Shown one piece after another: positions 1 to 10,451 of a stretch of DNA of 64,000 nt. The stretch is from Vigna angularis (taxonomy: Eukaryota; Streptophyta; Magnoliopsida; Fabales; Fabaceae): assembly GCF_016808095.1 (NCBI RefSeq), contig NC_068974.1, forward strand, positions 21,188,825 to 21,252,824, read 5' to 3'. A program made the translations under genes and the position numbers. The notes beneath the pieces were generated by a model. The model did no database searches, had not been told where the DNA came from, and saw nothing but the letters and a program-made list of their open reading frames with translations. Numbering within the stretch: position 1 is the stretch's first letter; each line of letters starts with the position of its first letter.

Positions 1-2070
1 CGTGAGGACAAGTACTCACGGAACATCAGGATGAACTGTCAATTAAGCCTTGTCCACGTTCATACTTTACGATATCAATATTCATCCAAGAGTCGGTCCT
101 CCCCGGAACGCTCGTTCAAAATCTACAACCGTTTATTCATCTCATATACTGTTCATCCTTTATAACCTTTCACTTTAATATAATTTTCGTCTTCAGTTCC
201 AAGGACATAAAATACCGAACGTTCATCCCTCTTCATAACGAGGACGAACGTAAGGAACGAGTTCGAGAAATCTCCCGTTCCAGAATAGAATAAAGTCGAC
301 GACAATGACACACCACATATGACGAACGTCATTTACCACTTGAATCAGTTGAATGAACTGACTCTTGTGAGTTTAGATCAATACTCAAAGAATAATTTAA
401 GTACAGGGGTTCTAGGCCGGATCAATACTCTTCTACCCACAACGCTCAACCAAACTCTTTAAACTAATCAAATTAAAGAAAACCAAGATTGGTTCAGATA
501 AGGTGACCGCGTGCAACCAAAGCTTGGCTTTGCATGCTCAAATGAACGCTCGACGGAGAAGAGAAACTTACCAGTTTCAGAATCTGGAACTGTTCGGTCC
601 AGAATGAAGCTCACGACGTCGGAAATCCTTCTATGGTGCCTGAACAGTGATCGGAGCAGAGAAGAGTGAGCTACAGTAGAGAGAAGGGGAATTTCTAGAG
701 AGAAGGAGGAGGAAATGGAAAGTCAGAGTTGGGAAGGAGAAGTGCATGCAGAGGAGAGTGAACAAGGTTGTTCAGAAAATCATTTTTGTCTACCCCACGT
801 CCAACGGACGTGCCCTCTCCTATGGACACCTGTCCTCCACTTACTGATTTTCGAATCTTCCATTCTTGACACCTGGCGTCAGTGTGCAGAGTTTTGGGTG
901 TGTTTTAAATGAATCTGAACAGGGTTTTGGGTGCATTAAATGAGATTAAACAGGTGGGGTTTGGGTTAAATTTCTGAGGTCTGACAGTCACTCAGTCTAA
1001 TGAATGTTTTTATAATAAATTATAAAGGAAATTGTTGAAATGTATACTTAAGTGATTATTGGGTTAAATGTTGTCGATGTGATAACCTGATTATACATGT
1101 ATTGAATACATGAGGAAACAATGGTGCAGAAGCTTTTGAAGGATGTAGAATCATATCCTTAAAATAGGCTTATTTTCTAGACAAAACTTATATGTATAAA
1201 TGTTTCTCATAAGTTTTGTGAAAGTTCTATGTAGTCTATTATCCTTGTCTTTCTAGGGCACTACATAATTTATTTTCAATGTTGTTATTATTTCAAAATC
1301 CAAAAATTTACTCATATCTAAGTTTATAATAGTTATTGTTTATAAGTTATTAATTATTTATTATAATTCTTTTCTTTTATTTAACTTTGTGGAAGAACAA
1401 GGTAAAAAAATTAGGTGTTTGCCACAATGAATTCCAACGCACATCAATAGGGATCAATAGAGTTCAAAATTTGATTTTCCAATAATTAAATTCTAAACTT
1501 GTAAAGAAAAAATGATTTTCTATTTGGGATACAATTTTGGAAACCTTATTGTTTATTTAAAGTCATTTCTCACTGTTTATCACACAAGTATTTGCATAAA
1601 CCAATGCTTACATCACAATACCGTTTCTCACATGGTGGAATACAATAACATGGGCAATAAGCAATAGTTCGACATTTTGTTGGCTTCTCTAATTTGGTCG
1701 TTGTGTGCTGACAAACTTTAACAACATAAATAGCTGACTTTCAACCTAAAGTTACCTTTCCCTTACAATCGTTATTCTCCTTACATTCATAGATACATAA
1801 AACAAACCCTACAAAAACACATGTCACTATTAGAATATAAAATCATGTATGAAACTTAGTTTATATCTTAACTATTCATCAATCATATATCAGTACATAC
1901 AACTTTTATATAAGAAAATGAAATACAAAAATATATGACCGAACAAAACTAAAATTCATGTAAAAAAAATCTCTACAACCTAAACTCAAAAAAGACTTGA
2001 AATATTTAAAAAAAATTAAACTTCACAGTTAGAAATAAAATATCGGACTATAAAAACTATATGTTCCAAT
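1..2070. other. AT-rich DNA without recognisable gene
   Basis: I see no protein family, RNA gene or complete mobile element here. The first 1 kb is moderately GC-rich, with many GAACG/CGAAC motifs and short open frames (for example about 715-912) that resemble nothing I know. It could be the edge of an LTR or an old repeat. From about 1000 to 2070 the DNA is strongly AT-rich. Confidence 0.5.
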
Positions 2071-2074
2071 AACT

Positions 2075-2079
2075 ATTAT

Positions 2080-2121
<42 letters not shown>

Positions 2122-2122
2122 T
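2075..2122. repeat. (AAT)n microsatellite
   Basis: An almost uninterrupted run of about 15 AAT/ATA trinucleotide units, directly readable in the sequence. Confidence 0.95.
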
Positions 2123-2140
2123 CATTTATTCACTTAATGC

Positions 2141-2580
2141 CACCAGTGCAAAACGAGGATTCTAACGCGGGTAATACGTTTTGGTTTCCAGAAAACCGAA
2201 GCGTAAGAAAATGCGGTGGTATTTTTGTAATTTCAGTGAACTTATAGATCTCGATTCAAGGGGAATTGAGGTAGAAAAACGTCTATTACCTCGGTTGCTT
2301 CAGAACTGAGACATAAAGGTTTGCAAAATCCCACGTGTCTTCCTACAAAATAGAGTCTATTACGTTCTAATTCCTCCTATTGCTTCGATTTTTTCAGAAC
2401 CGAGTCTATAGACTTTTTTGGCATCGGTTTAACCATGACCCGAGGCGTATAGGTTAAAAATAATTTCAAAATCGCCATTAGATTTTTCATTTTGAATTTT
2501 TTTCGAACACTTTAGGCATCAGGTAAGTAAATAACCGAGGCAATATCCTTAATATTTTTACTTTACCCTATTGCACTATT
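2141..2580. mobile_element. Degenerate CCTCGGTT-type MITE (CACTA-like)
   Basis: This stretch has several inverted copies of a CCTCGGTT / AACCGAGG-like motif. Its left edge is CACCAGTGCAAAACG and its right edge TATTGCACTATT, which look like decayed terminal inverted repeats of CACTAGTGCA type. It resembles the motif-rich stretch at 41215-41508. No coding capacity is visible. The exact ends and TSD are not certain. Confidence 0.45.
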
Positions 2581-2714
2581 CTTCTTCTTCTCGTGCATGA
2601 GCGTCTTCCCCTCCATTGTGCCTTTTTCTCGCGCTCATATTCCAACCTAGCTCGTCTTTCTACGTGCAAACAAAGTCTCTTGCATTGTATTAGAACTTTG
2701 AGAGAAGGAAGAAG

Positions 2715-2947
2715 ATGTCAGATGCGTTCTGCAGCGACTGCAAGAAGTGAACGGAGGTTGTGTTCGACCACTCTACCAACGACATCGTCTACTCCGATTG
2801 CGACCTCGTCCTCAAGTCCCACTCCATCAACGATACCTTTGAGTGGTGTACCTTCGCCAATGAGTTGGGCGACAATGACCCCAACCATGTCGGCGGTCCC
2901 TCTAACCCTCTTGTCACGGATGACGACCTGTCTATCGTCATCACCAA
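2715..2947 (+). pseudogene. TFIIB: TFIIB pseudogene, exon 1 first part
   Basis: Start of a gene for transcription initiation factor IIB, the RNA polymerase II general factor that bridges TBP and the polymerase. The ATG at 2715 opens MSDAFCSDCKK, the conserved plant TFIIB N-terminus with the first Cys pair of the zinc ribbon. Codon 12 is TGA (2748-2750), where plants commonly have another residue. The second zinc-ribbon pair reads YSDC, so one zinc-binding Cys is lost. The family block GDNDPN-VGGPSNPL is clear. The frame stops at 2947, where RLC-1 inserted. It continues in frame at 36703 (VIT-KPHGSG) if one copy of the ACCAA duplication is removed. The lost Cys, the stop and the 33.7-kb insertion make this a pseudogene; a working copy must lie elsewhere. 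Confidence 0.9.
2943..2947. repeat. ACCAA target-site duplication, left
   Basis: ACCAA at 2943-2947 is repeated at 36698-36702. The pair flanks the TG...CA ends of RLC-1. Confidence 0.92.
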
Positions 2948-3026
2948 TGTTGATAGGGGGAGTACTATGATAGTTGAACCGAATCCCTATGGTAGTAGTT
3001 TTTGATGATGACAACACATTGATAAT
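2948..3026 (+). repeat. RLC-1 5' LTR, first 79 bp
   Basis: This matches the start of the 3' LTR at 35726: both carry the block around TGATAGTTGAACC and TTTTTGATGATGACAACA. It is cut at 3026 by RLG-1 and resumes at 27186. Confidence 0.9.
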
Positions 3027-4000
3027 TGTTAACCCTCGGCAAGTGCAACCGAATCGTATCAAGTAATAATAAAATGGTAAGACCAAGTATTGTTTCTCAA
3101 AGGACTCACGGCCTAAACAGTTATGTGATTAGTTAATTAAATAAGACTTGTAAAACAAATTCTTGTAATTTGAATGCAAATGCCGAAAAGTAAATATGAA
3201 TGCATGTATTGATCAATTGGATCAAAAGAAGCAAAACATGATTAAAATATATGATGATGATGTTGTTGGGGGTTTTCAATTCATCCTATCCACTCTCATG
3301 TATTCAAGAATTCATCTTCTTCATTAATGTTAATGCCACTTTCTAATTTACCTTAAACCCAATGTCTTGGTGAAGAAAGCCTACTCTTAATCACTAGTTT
3401 ACAATGTCTTGTCTCCCTAGCAATTATTCATGCATTACATACGCATAGAAGCTTAAAGGCAACCAATCCTCCTATCCCTATGTCTAGGCAATATTACTAT
3501 TGGGAGAACTTCTTCATATCTAGATTTACTCATATGTGTGCATACAAATAAAATCAATGATCATGCAATTGAATGAGTTAAACAAAGCATGCATAAAGTA
3601 TAAAAGAAAAACCCTAACAATTAATGAAAGAAAGCATATGAATTAAAGAACCAATTCAATACATGAGAGTTTCAAAGGATTACATTGATTCCCCAACAAC
3701 AATGAAGGTTTAGTTCACCATAATCATGGTGAAACTAGATGAAAAACAATGAAAGAATGAAAGATAGAACCCTATGCACTTTTTCTTCCTTTTCGGACTC
3801 CAACTTAGGGCTACTTCACTTCTTCCATTCAATTCATCTTAAAACCTGCAAAAACAAGGGAAACCAAGCATAAAACCCATCCAACTCTCTTATTTCCAAA
3901 ACATAAGCAAAAGCATGATTACAAGCTAGCTTCTAAGTTATAAAGATTGTTTTTGATGTCAAATTTAAGTATAAAAATAACAGTTTTTCAACTATTATCA
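3027..4000 (-). repeat. RLG-1 3' LTR (974 bp, internally deleted)
   Basis: It matches the 5' LTR (21339-27180 without RLC-2) from TGTTAACC to TTATCA. It lacks about 295 bp that in the other LTR lie between the GATAGAACC and TATGCACTTT blocks (about 26658-26953). The missing part includes the LTR's TATA-like box. Confidence 0.88.
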
Positions 4001-4015
4001 CAACCCCAAACTTAG
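4001..4015 (-). other. RLG-1 polypurine tract
   Basis: On the minus strand this reads AAGTTTGGGGTTG immediately before the 3' LTR, in the usual position and composition for plus-strand priming in Tat/Athila elements. Confidence 0.65.
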
Positions 4016-5212
4016 AACTTTGCTTGTCCTCAAGCAAACAAGATGTAACTCAATCTTCCACCAATCCCTACAATGGTTCACCACATTCAAAACTTCTTTT
4101 CTCAAGACAAGTAATTACTCAAATCAGCTCAACACAAAGACTTCAATCAAGATGCACACATGCTTTAGTGTTCACATAATCAAATAATTTTCAACAAATG
4201 CTCTTTTCATGAATGATCAATCAACTAAGCATAAATGTAAACATGTACTCATAGAATCTTTCCTCACTAGATAAAGTGTTTCACTCAAACACACAAGTGT
4301 ATAAAGAGGTCACTCCTTCACTCTACTATCACAATGTCACATGAATTAACTTTGCCTTTCATTTAACCACAATCAAACACATTCACAAGCAAGTATCATC
4401 ACAAGGACTCTTCTATGGCTTATAATGTGGCTGGGCTAACAAGAAAATTGGTTTTTCTAGATCACAAAATCCTTGAGTTAAGTGAATCATCTAAACACAA
4501 CCATTCTTCCTTCTTCCCAACTTTCTTTTGCATTGAGCTTTCCTTTTTCTTTCTTTTATTTCCCTTTTCTTTTACTTTTCACATGCTTAGCTCAATGCTT
4601 TTCATGTTCCCCTTTTCTTAAACCACCCAACAACCCCAAACTTGAACATTTATCAATACCACAAGATATCTTCAAATCAACTCAAGGTAAAACTTTTCAA
4701 AAAGGGTTTTCTATCATGTTCAAAGCTAAGGGTTCAAAGTTTAGAACACATTGTGCTCTCTTTTATTGGGCTAAAATCATGCATTTGGCTAATAAAGGGT
4801 AACAACAGATGGCCTTGATCATATGATACATACAAGCAAGTGATTCAGTCATAGAAAACCTGGGCAAAGTCATTCATGCTTTCAAAGTAATAGCACTCAC
4901 TAACAAAAACTCTGGAGTTCAATCCTCACACAGGCTTATCAACATTCCACATACACATCCTGCTTAGCATCATAATCACAATCACAACATCATGCATTTG
5001 TTCACATAGCTCGTGAATCACCACCTGTATAACCATATAATGTGCACAATCTCAACATCAATCCATATCCAAGCATCATCAAGCATTACTCATCATGCAT
5101 AAGTCACAAGCAAACCATCATAACAAATAAAGTTTCAAACTGAGTACATCAAACCCTATTCATAAAAACAGAAGCAAATAAGCTAAACGTAAAAATCCTG
5201 CTCTAGAGGTGA
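4016..5212 (-). other. RLG-1 3' untranslated region
   Basis: Between the polypurine tract and the RLG-A insertion there is no recognisable coding sequence on either strand. By position it is the 3' non-coding part of RLG-1, downstream of ORF2, which ends at 13560. Confidence 0.6.
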
Positions 5213-5217
5213 TAACA

Positions 5218-5985
5218 TGATGCATCAAGGAGGATGCATAGGAGCATATCCGTGAGACTGGAGGAAGCAACCAGCTCTGCTGCAACTGAAGAATCAATGG
5301 AACAATCAAGAAAAGCTTGGTGCAGTGCTGGATCAGTTGTAGCCGAGAAGGCTCTCTGTTTTGGCTGGACTGAGTGAAATGTATGCAGCGGATTGAAGTG
5401 ATTATGGTGAGGTGAAATGGAAGTTTGCTTGAGGGAATGGTAGACTATCTCAGGCGGCTTCCACAATGGAAGAAGATAGCAATGGAAAAGCAAGCAAGTA
5501 GAGATGACTTTCGGATGAGAGAAAATTGCAAAGTGCAGAATTCATCTTCTATATATTTCCAAAAGTGAAATACATGCTTAGCCCAGGAGATTATATAGCT
5601 AAATCTCAAGTCCAGGCAATGCTTATTCATGTGAGGTAAGTAGATCCATAAAATACGGATCAAATGCCACCTCACCCACATGTGCAAAATGTGATAGATT
5701 TCTAGAAGCCATATTATTCACGTGGCTTATTACATAGGCGCATAAGGGAATTAAAATAAGCTAATACTACCCCTTAGGCTACTATGCACACCCCCCCCCC
5801 CCCCATGTGCCAAAGTCCACTTTTACCCTTCTCCATGTTTTGGCATCTTAAAAGCATCTTCTAGATCTCCAATCTTCCATCCAAAGATAGCAAAGAGGGT
5901 TTGGCCTTTGGGAGAGTACTCATCTTGTAGTTTCTTAATCATCCCTCTTGTGATAGGCCCAATGGTGCTAGGCCTTCTTGTATCA
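5218..5985 (-). repeat. RLG-A 3' LTR
   Basis: TGATGCATCAAGG...TTGTATCA, 768 bp, nearly identical to 12758-13524. It contains a C14 run near 5791-5804. The pol frame ends inside it at 5823. Confidence 0.95.
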
Positions 5986-8909
5986 TCCCCTCCCTCTTGA
6001 GAGGGATTTGCCCTCAAATCCATAGGGTCGTCATCTTCACTTGCATAACCTGCAAAAGGTTTAAGGTCAGATATATTGAAGGTAGCATGAACACCATATT
6101 CAGGGGGAAGATCAATTTGATATGCATTGTTATTTATCCTCCTGATCACTCTAAAAGGTCCATCTCCTCTAGGATTGAGTTTGGATTTTCTTAGTTGAGG
6201 AAATCTTTCCTTTCTAAGATGAACCCAAACTAGATCACCTTCATTGAAGATTAACTCTTTCTTGCCCTTGTTGTGTTGCTTGGCATATTTCTCATTTTGT
6301 TGTTGAATTTGATTTTTAACCTTGTGATGTAATTCTTTGATAAACTTAGATTTAGATACCCCCTCTTGATGAACAAAATCAATAGAATTTGGAAGGGGTA
6401 TTAAATCCATGGGTGTCAAAGGATTAAAACCATAAACAACTTCAAAAGGAGACAATTTAGTAGTTCCATGAACTACTCTATTGTAGGCAAACTCGACATG
6501 AGGAAGAGACTCATCCCAAGATTTTTGATTGCCTTTTAGAACTACCCTTAGTAAAGTGGAAAGAGATCTATTTACTACCTCAGTTTGACCATCTGTTTGA
6601 GGATGGCAAGTAGTAGAAAAAGATAACTTAGTCCCTAATCTAGACCATAAGGTCCTCCAAAAGTGACTAAGAAATTTTGTATCTCTATCCGAAACTATTA
6701 CCTTAGGTAGACCATGAAGTTTAACCACATCTCTAAAGAATAACTTTGCAATGTTGCTTGCATCATCTACTTTGTGGCAAGGTATAAAATGAGCCATTTT
6801 GCTAAATCTATCTACCACCACAAAGATAGAATCAAAACCCCTAGAAGTTTTGGGAAGACCTAACACAAAATCCATACTTATTTCTTCCCAAGGGGTGGAA
6901 GCAACATTCAAAGGAGTATAAAGTCCATGAGGCATTGATTTAGATTTAGCTTCTAAACAAGTTATACACTTAAAGCAATGCCTTTGAACATCCCTTCTCA
7001 TGTGAGGCCAAAAGAATTTTTCTTTCAACATGCCAAGGGTCTTTTCTACCCCAAAATGCCCCATTAATCCTCCCTCATGTGTCTCTTTAACAAGGAGTTT
7101 TCTATGTGAACCTTGGGGAATGCAAATTTTTCCTTCTTTAAAAAGATACCCCTCTTTCACATAGAATCCTCCTTGAGGCTTATTGAGACATTCCTCATAG
7201 GTATGAGCAAAATCAAGATCTTGTGAATATAATTCAAGAATGTTATTAAATCCAAGAATTTGAGCTCCCAATGTGGCTAATAGATTAATTTTTCTTGACA
7301 AAGCATCAGCCACCACATTGGATTTTCCTTTCTTGTATTTAATAACATAAGTGAATTGTTCAATGAATTCCAACCACTTAGCATGCCTCTTTTGTAACTT
7401 GTGTTGGCTCTTCAAATACTTAAGTGATTCATGATCACTATGAATGATAAACTCCTTGGCAACAAGGTAATGTTCCCAAGTTTGAAGAGCCCTCACAAGT
7501 GCATATAGTTCTTTGTCATAGGTGGGGTAATTACAAGAGGCACCATGAAGTTTTTCACTAAAGTATGCAATTGGATGTCCTTCTTGTAATAATACTGCAC
7601 CTATGCCAAATCCTGAAGCATCACATTCTAGCTCAAAAGTTTTGGAAAAATTTGGAAAAGCTAGAATGGGTGCTTGTGTGAGCTTCTCTTTGAGTAGCTC
7701 AAAAGCTTTTTGTTGTTTATCCCCCCAATGGAATGTAACATCTTTTTTCACCAACTCATTGAGGGGTGAAGCAAGACTAGAGAAGTTAGGAACAAATCTT
7801 CTGTAAAAGCTTGCCAACCCATGGAAGCTCCTTACTTCTCCTACATTCTTTGGGGGAGGCCAATCTTGGATAGCCTTTATTTTTTCTAGGTCCACATGAA
7901 CCCCATTTTTGGTGACCACAAATCCAAGAAATATGACACTATCAACACAAAAGGTACACTTGTCAAAGTTTGCAAACAATTTGTGTGTTCTAAGAATTGT
8001 TAAAACAACTCTCAAATGATTTTCATGAGTTTGCAAATTTTGACTATATACCAAGATGTCATCAAAGTAAACAACTACAAACTTCCCAATGCAATCCCTA
8101 AGGACATGATTCATAAGTCTCATGAATGTGCTTGGAGCATTTGTAAGACCAAAAGGCATAACTAGCCATTCATATAATCCAAACTTGGTCTTAAAGGCAG
8201 TTTTCCATTCATCACCTTCTTTAATTCTTATTTGGTGATAGCCACTTTTTAAATCTACCTTTGAAAATATTTGTGCTCCATGCAATTCATCCAACATATC
8301 ATCAAGCCTAGGAATGGGATGTCTATACTTGATTGTGATGTTGTTGATAGCTCTACAATCACAACACATGCGCCACTTACCATCTTTTTTTGGGACAAGC
8401 AACACTGGTACAGCACATGGACTTAGACTCTTTTGAACTAAGCCTTTATCTAGCAACTCTTGGACTTGTGTCTCAATCTCCTTAGTTTCTTGGGGGTTTG
8501 TCCTATAGGCTGGCCTATTAGGAAGAATTGCCCCTGGAATGAAATCAATTTGATGTTCAATTCCTCTTATGGGTGGAAGCCCTTTTGGAATTTCTTGTGG
8601 AAATAGATCATCAAATTCTTTCAAAAGTTTTTGAATGGAAGGAGAAGGAGTTGAAGTCTTTGAATCACTAGATGTGCATGTAAGTGTCCCTTGACAAAGA
8701 AGAAGATATGAAGGTTGCTCAACTTGAAGTGTATTGATTAAAGTCTTTTTGTTTAAAAGGACTTCATGTTGAGTGACCTTAGGTGACACATTTGTTGCTA
8801 TACCTTCCTTTCTTTTTGACTTTTTCTTTTGATCATGTTCTTGCTTTCTTAAAGACTTCATTTGTGCTTGATCCTTAGCCACTTGGGTAGGAGTCAAAGG
8901 ATGAAGCAC
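5823..8909 (-). CDS. RLG-A pol: reverse transcriptase, RNase H, integrase
   Basis: 1028 residues from the first Met after the stop. Reverse transcriptase spans about 160-330, with [10 protein letters not shown] near 218, [10 protein letters not shown] near 253 and the catalytic YFDD at 281-284. RNase H spans about 420-510 ([21 protein letters not shown]). The integrase zinc finger (H-H-C-C, ending HCFKCITC) lies near 605-655, and the DDE core follows at about 675-790 ([25 protein letters not shown]). The C-terminus carries an integrase tail ([19 protein letters not shown]) and the motif [19 protein letters not shown]. The last 53 codons or so are encoded inside the 3' LTR, and the polypurine tract itself encodes QEGGDD. 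It copies and integrates the element. Upstream, the same frame continues through TAA into gag-protease; the codon sequence after the stop ([12 protein letters not shown]) is homologous to RLG-B, which has no stop there. Confidence 0.93.
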   Translation of the reverse strand: MLHPLTPTQVAKDQAQMKSLRKQEHDQKKKSKRKEGIATNVSPKVTQHEVLLNKKTLINTLQVEQPSYLLLCQGTLTCTSSDSKTSTPSPSIQKLLKEFDDLFPQEIPKGLPPIRGIEHQIDFIPGAILPNRPAYRTNPQETKEIETQVQELLDKGLVQKSLSPCAVPVLLVPKKDGKWRMCCDCRAINNITIKYRHPIPRLDDMLDELHGAQIFSKVDLKSGYHQIRIKEGDEWKTAFKTKFGLYEWLVMPFGLTNAPSTFMRLMNHVLRDCIGKFVVVYFDDILVYSQNLQTHENHLRVVLTILRTHKLFANFDKCTFCVDSVIFLGFVVTKNGVHVDLEKIKAIQDWPPPKNVGEVRSFHGLASFYRRFVPNFSSLASPLNELVKKDVTFHWGDKQQKAFELLKEKLTQAPILAFPNFSKTFELECDASGFGIGAVLLQEGHPIAYFSEKLHGASCNYPTYDKELYALVRALQTWEHYLVAKEFIIHSDHESLKYLKSQHKLQKRHAKWLEFIEQFTYVIKYKKGKSNVVADALSRKINLLATLGAQILGFNNILELYSQDLDFAHTYEECLNKPQGGFYVKEGYLFKEGKICIPQGSHRKLLVKETHEGGLMGHFGVEKTLGMLKEKFFWPHMRRDVQRHCFKCITCLEAKSKSMPHGLYTPLNVASTPWEEISMDFVLGLPKTSRGFDSIFVVVDRFSKMAHFIPCHKVDDASNIAKLFFRDVVKLHGLPKVIVSDRDTKFLSHFWRTLWSRLGTKLSFSTTCHPQTDGQTEVVNRSLSTLLRVVLKGNQKSWDESLPHVEFAYNRVVHGTTKLSPFEVVYGFNPLTPMDLIPLPNSIDFVHQEGVSKSKFIKELHHKVKNQIQQQNEKYAKQHNKGKKELIFNEGDLVWVHLRKERFPQLRKSKLNPRGDGPFRVIRRINNNAYQIDLPPEYGVHATFNISDLKPFAGYASEDDDPMDLRANPSQEGGDDTRRPSTIGPITRGMIKKLQDEYSPKGQTLFAIFGWKIGDLEDAFKMPKHGEG
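5986..5999 (-). other. RLG-A polypurine tract
   Basis: The minus strand reads AAGAGGGAGGGGA directly before the 3' LTR. It lies within the pol frame and encodes part of QEGGDD. Confidence 0.75.
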
Positions 8910-8924
8910 AAACTTCTTGTCCTT

Positions 8925-10451
8925 TTAATGGATAGTGATGGTATTGGTTAGACCATGATGGATAGTTTGATGATCAAATTGCCATGGTCTCCCCAATAAC
9001 ACATGACATGCTTCCATGGGAACTATATCACACAAAACTTCATCTTTGAAGTTCCTAATGGAAAATGCCAACTTCACTTGATTCTTGACTATTATATCCC
9101 CATCTTCATTTAGCCAATGAAGTTTATAAGGTTTTGGATGGGGTATAATATCAAGCTTCAACTTCTCAACCAACCTTGTGCTACAACAATTGCAACAAGA
9201 TCCACTATCAACAATGAGAGAACAATGATTTTCTTGAATTTTACATCTTGTGTGAAAGATGTTCTCTCTTTGTGATATGTGTTCAAGACTTGGTTGGTTG
9301 CTAAGTATCCTTCTCACCATGAGCAGTTGCCCATCATCAGTATATACTTCCTCTTCCCTCTCTTCTTCCTCACTCTCACTTGTGCTAGTTGGGGTGTCAC
9401 TTTCACTACTATAAATGTCCTTGCCTTTCAAAATAATGTTTCTTTTTGTAGGACATTGAGTAGCTACATGACCCCTTCCTAGACATTTGAAGCATTTGAT
9501 TTCACTGGTTCTGGTGTGTGAGGGTGTTTCTTTCTTGGGTCTCTCTTCTATTTTGGCTAGAGGTTTAAATGGCTCTTTTTCTTTAAAAATTTTCTTTTCA
9601 AAAGTAGGTTGAACTTGAATTCTTTTAGAAGAAGATTTTCTCAAGTTTTGTTGTTCTACCTTTATACATATTTGAACAAGATCATTCAAATCTCTATAAC
9701 GTAGAAGTTCAACCCTATCTCTTATGTCAAAATTGAGCCCACTTAAAAATCTAGCTAAAGTAATTTCTGGACCCTCCACTATACCTGCCCTCATCATATA
9801 CAACTCCATCTTTTGTCTATATTCCTCAACTGTCATAGACCTTTGTTGTAACCTTTGGAGTTTATCCATGAGTTCTCTATTGTAGTAGGAGGGAATGTGT
9901 CTCCTCCTAAGGGCAGACTTGAGATCATTCCAATAGTGGATGGGAGGGGCTTGATGTCTAAGCCTCTCTTTGACCAAAGCAGTCCACCAGTACATTGCAT
10001 ACCCTTGAAAACTTAGGGTAGCTAGAGAGACCTTCCTCCCTTCACTCACTTGGTGGCATTCAAATAATTGTTCCACCTTCATCTCCCAATCAAGATAAGC
10101 CTCTACATTGTCCTTCCCATGGAAGTGAGGCAACACAACATTGACTTCTTTAGGGGTTGGAGGTGCATGTGAATTTCTCCTATGCCTTCTAGAAGTAGAA
10201 GGCTGATGAGGGTAATAATCACGCAGACTCATAGACATCCCTCCCTCTTGAGAGTTTTCACTCTGACTTCCCCTAGACTTACTTTTCCTTATCATTCTCA
10301 ACTCGTCTTGAATAACAGCATTTTGAAGCTCTCTATTGACTTTCTCTTCATTCATTTCTCTTCTTATTTCCTTGAATTCATTAACTAAAGTTTGAAGAGA
10401 AAAATGTTCTTTTTCACTATCACTAATCCTAGGAGAATGCCTTCTAGACAT
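8925..10451 (-). CDS. RLG-A gag-protease polyprotein
   Basis: 508 residues. A retrotransposon gag core at about 105-270 (FHGKDNVEAYLDWEMKVEQLF, then YWWTALV) forms the particle. One CCHC zinc knuckle (CFKCLGRGHVATQC, about 320-333) binds RNA. An acidic linker follows, then a retropepsin with [10 protein letters not shown] (active-site DSG near 415-417). The Met at 10451 is chosen because it opens a conserved N-terminus with nothing plausible upstream. The frame ends TITIH-stop (TAA at 8925-8927), in register with pol. RLG-B has Lys at the equivalent place, so the stop is probably a mutation, though readthrough cannot be excluded. Confidence 0.9.
   Translation of the reverse strand: MSRRHSPRISDSEKEHFSLQTLVNEFKEIRREMNEEKVNRELQNAVIQDELRMIRKSKSRGSQSENSQEGGMSMSLRDYYPHQPSTSRRHRRNSHAPPTPKEVNVVLPHFHGKDNVEAYLDWEMKVEQLFECHQVSEGRKVSLATLSFQGYAMYWWTALVKERLRHQAPPIHYWNDLKSALRRRHIPSYYNRELMDKLQRLQQRSMTVEEYRQKMELYMMRAGIVEGPEITLARFLSGLNFDIRDRVELLRYRDLNDLVQICIKVEQQNLRKSSSKRIQVQPTFEKKIFKEKEPFKPLAKIEERPKKETPSHTRTSEIKCFKCLGRGHVATQCPTKRNIILKGKDIYSSESDTPTSTSESEEEEREEEVYTDDGQLLMVRRILSNQPSLEHISQRENIFHTRCKIQENHCSLIVDSGSCCNCCSTRLVEKLKLDIIPHPKPYKLHWLNEDGDIIVKNQVKLAFSIRNFKDEVLCDIVPMEACHVLLGRPWQFDHQTIHHGLTNTITIH

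Noticed and set aside
2593..2970. 125-codon frame and an antisense 122-codon frame over the TFIIB exon
   Set aside because: The real frame is the +1 frame opening at 2715 with the TFIIB sequence; the others are out-of-frame shadows that run into the RLC-1 LTR.
5789..5804. C-run as a special structure
   Set aside because: A simple homopolymer within the RLG-A LTR, present with one base less in the other LTR.
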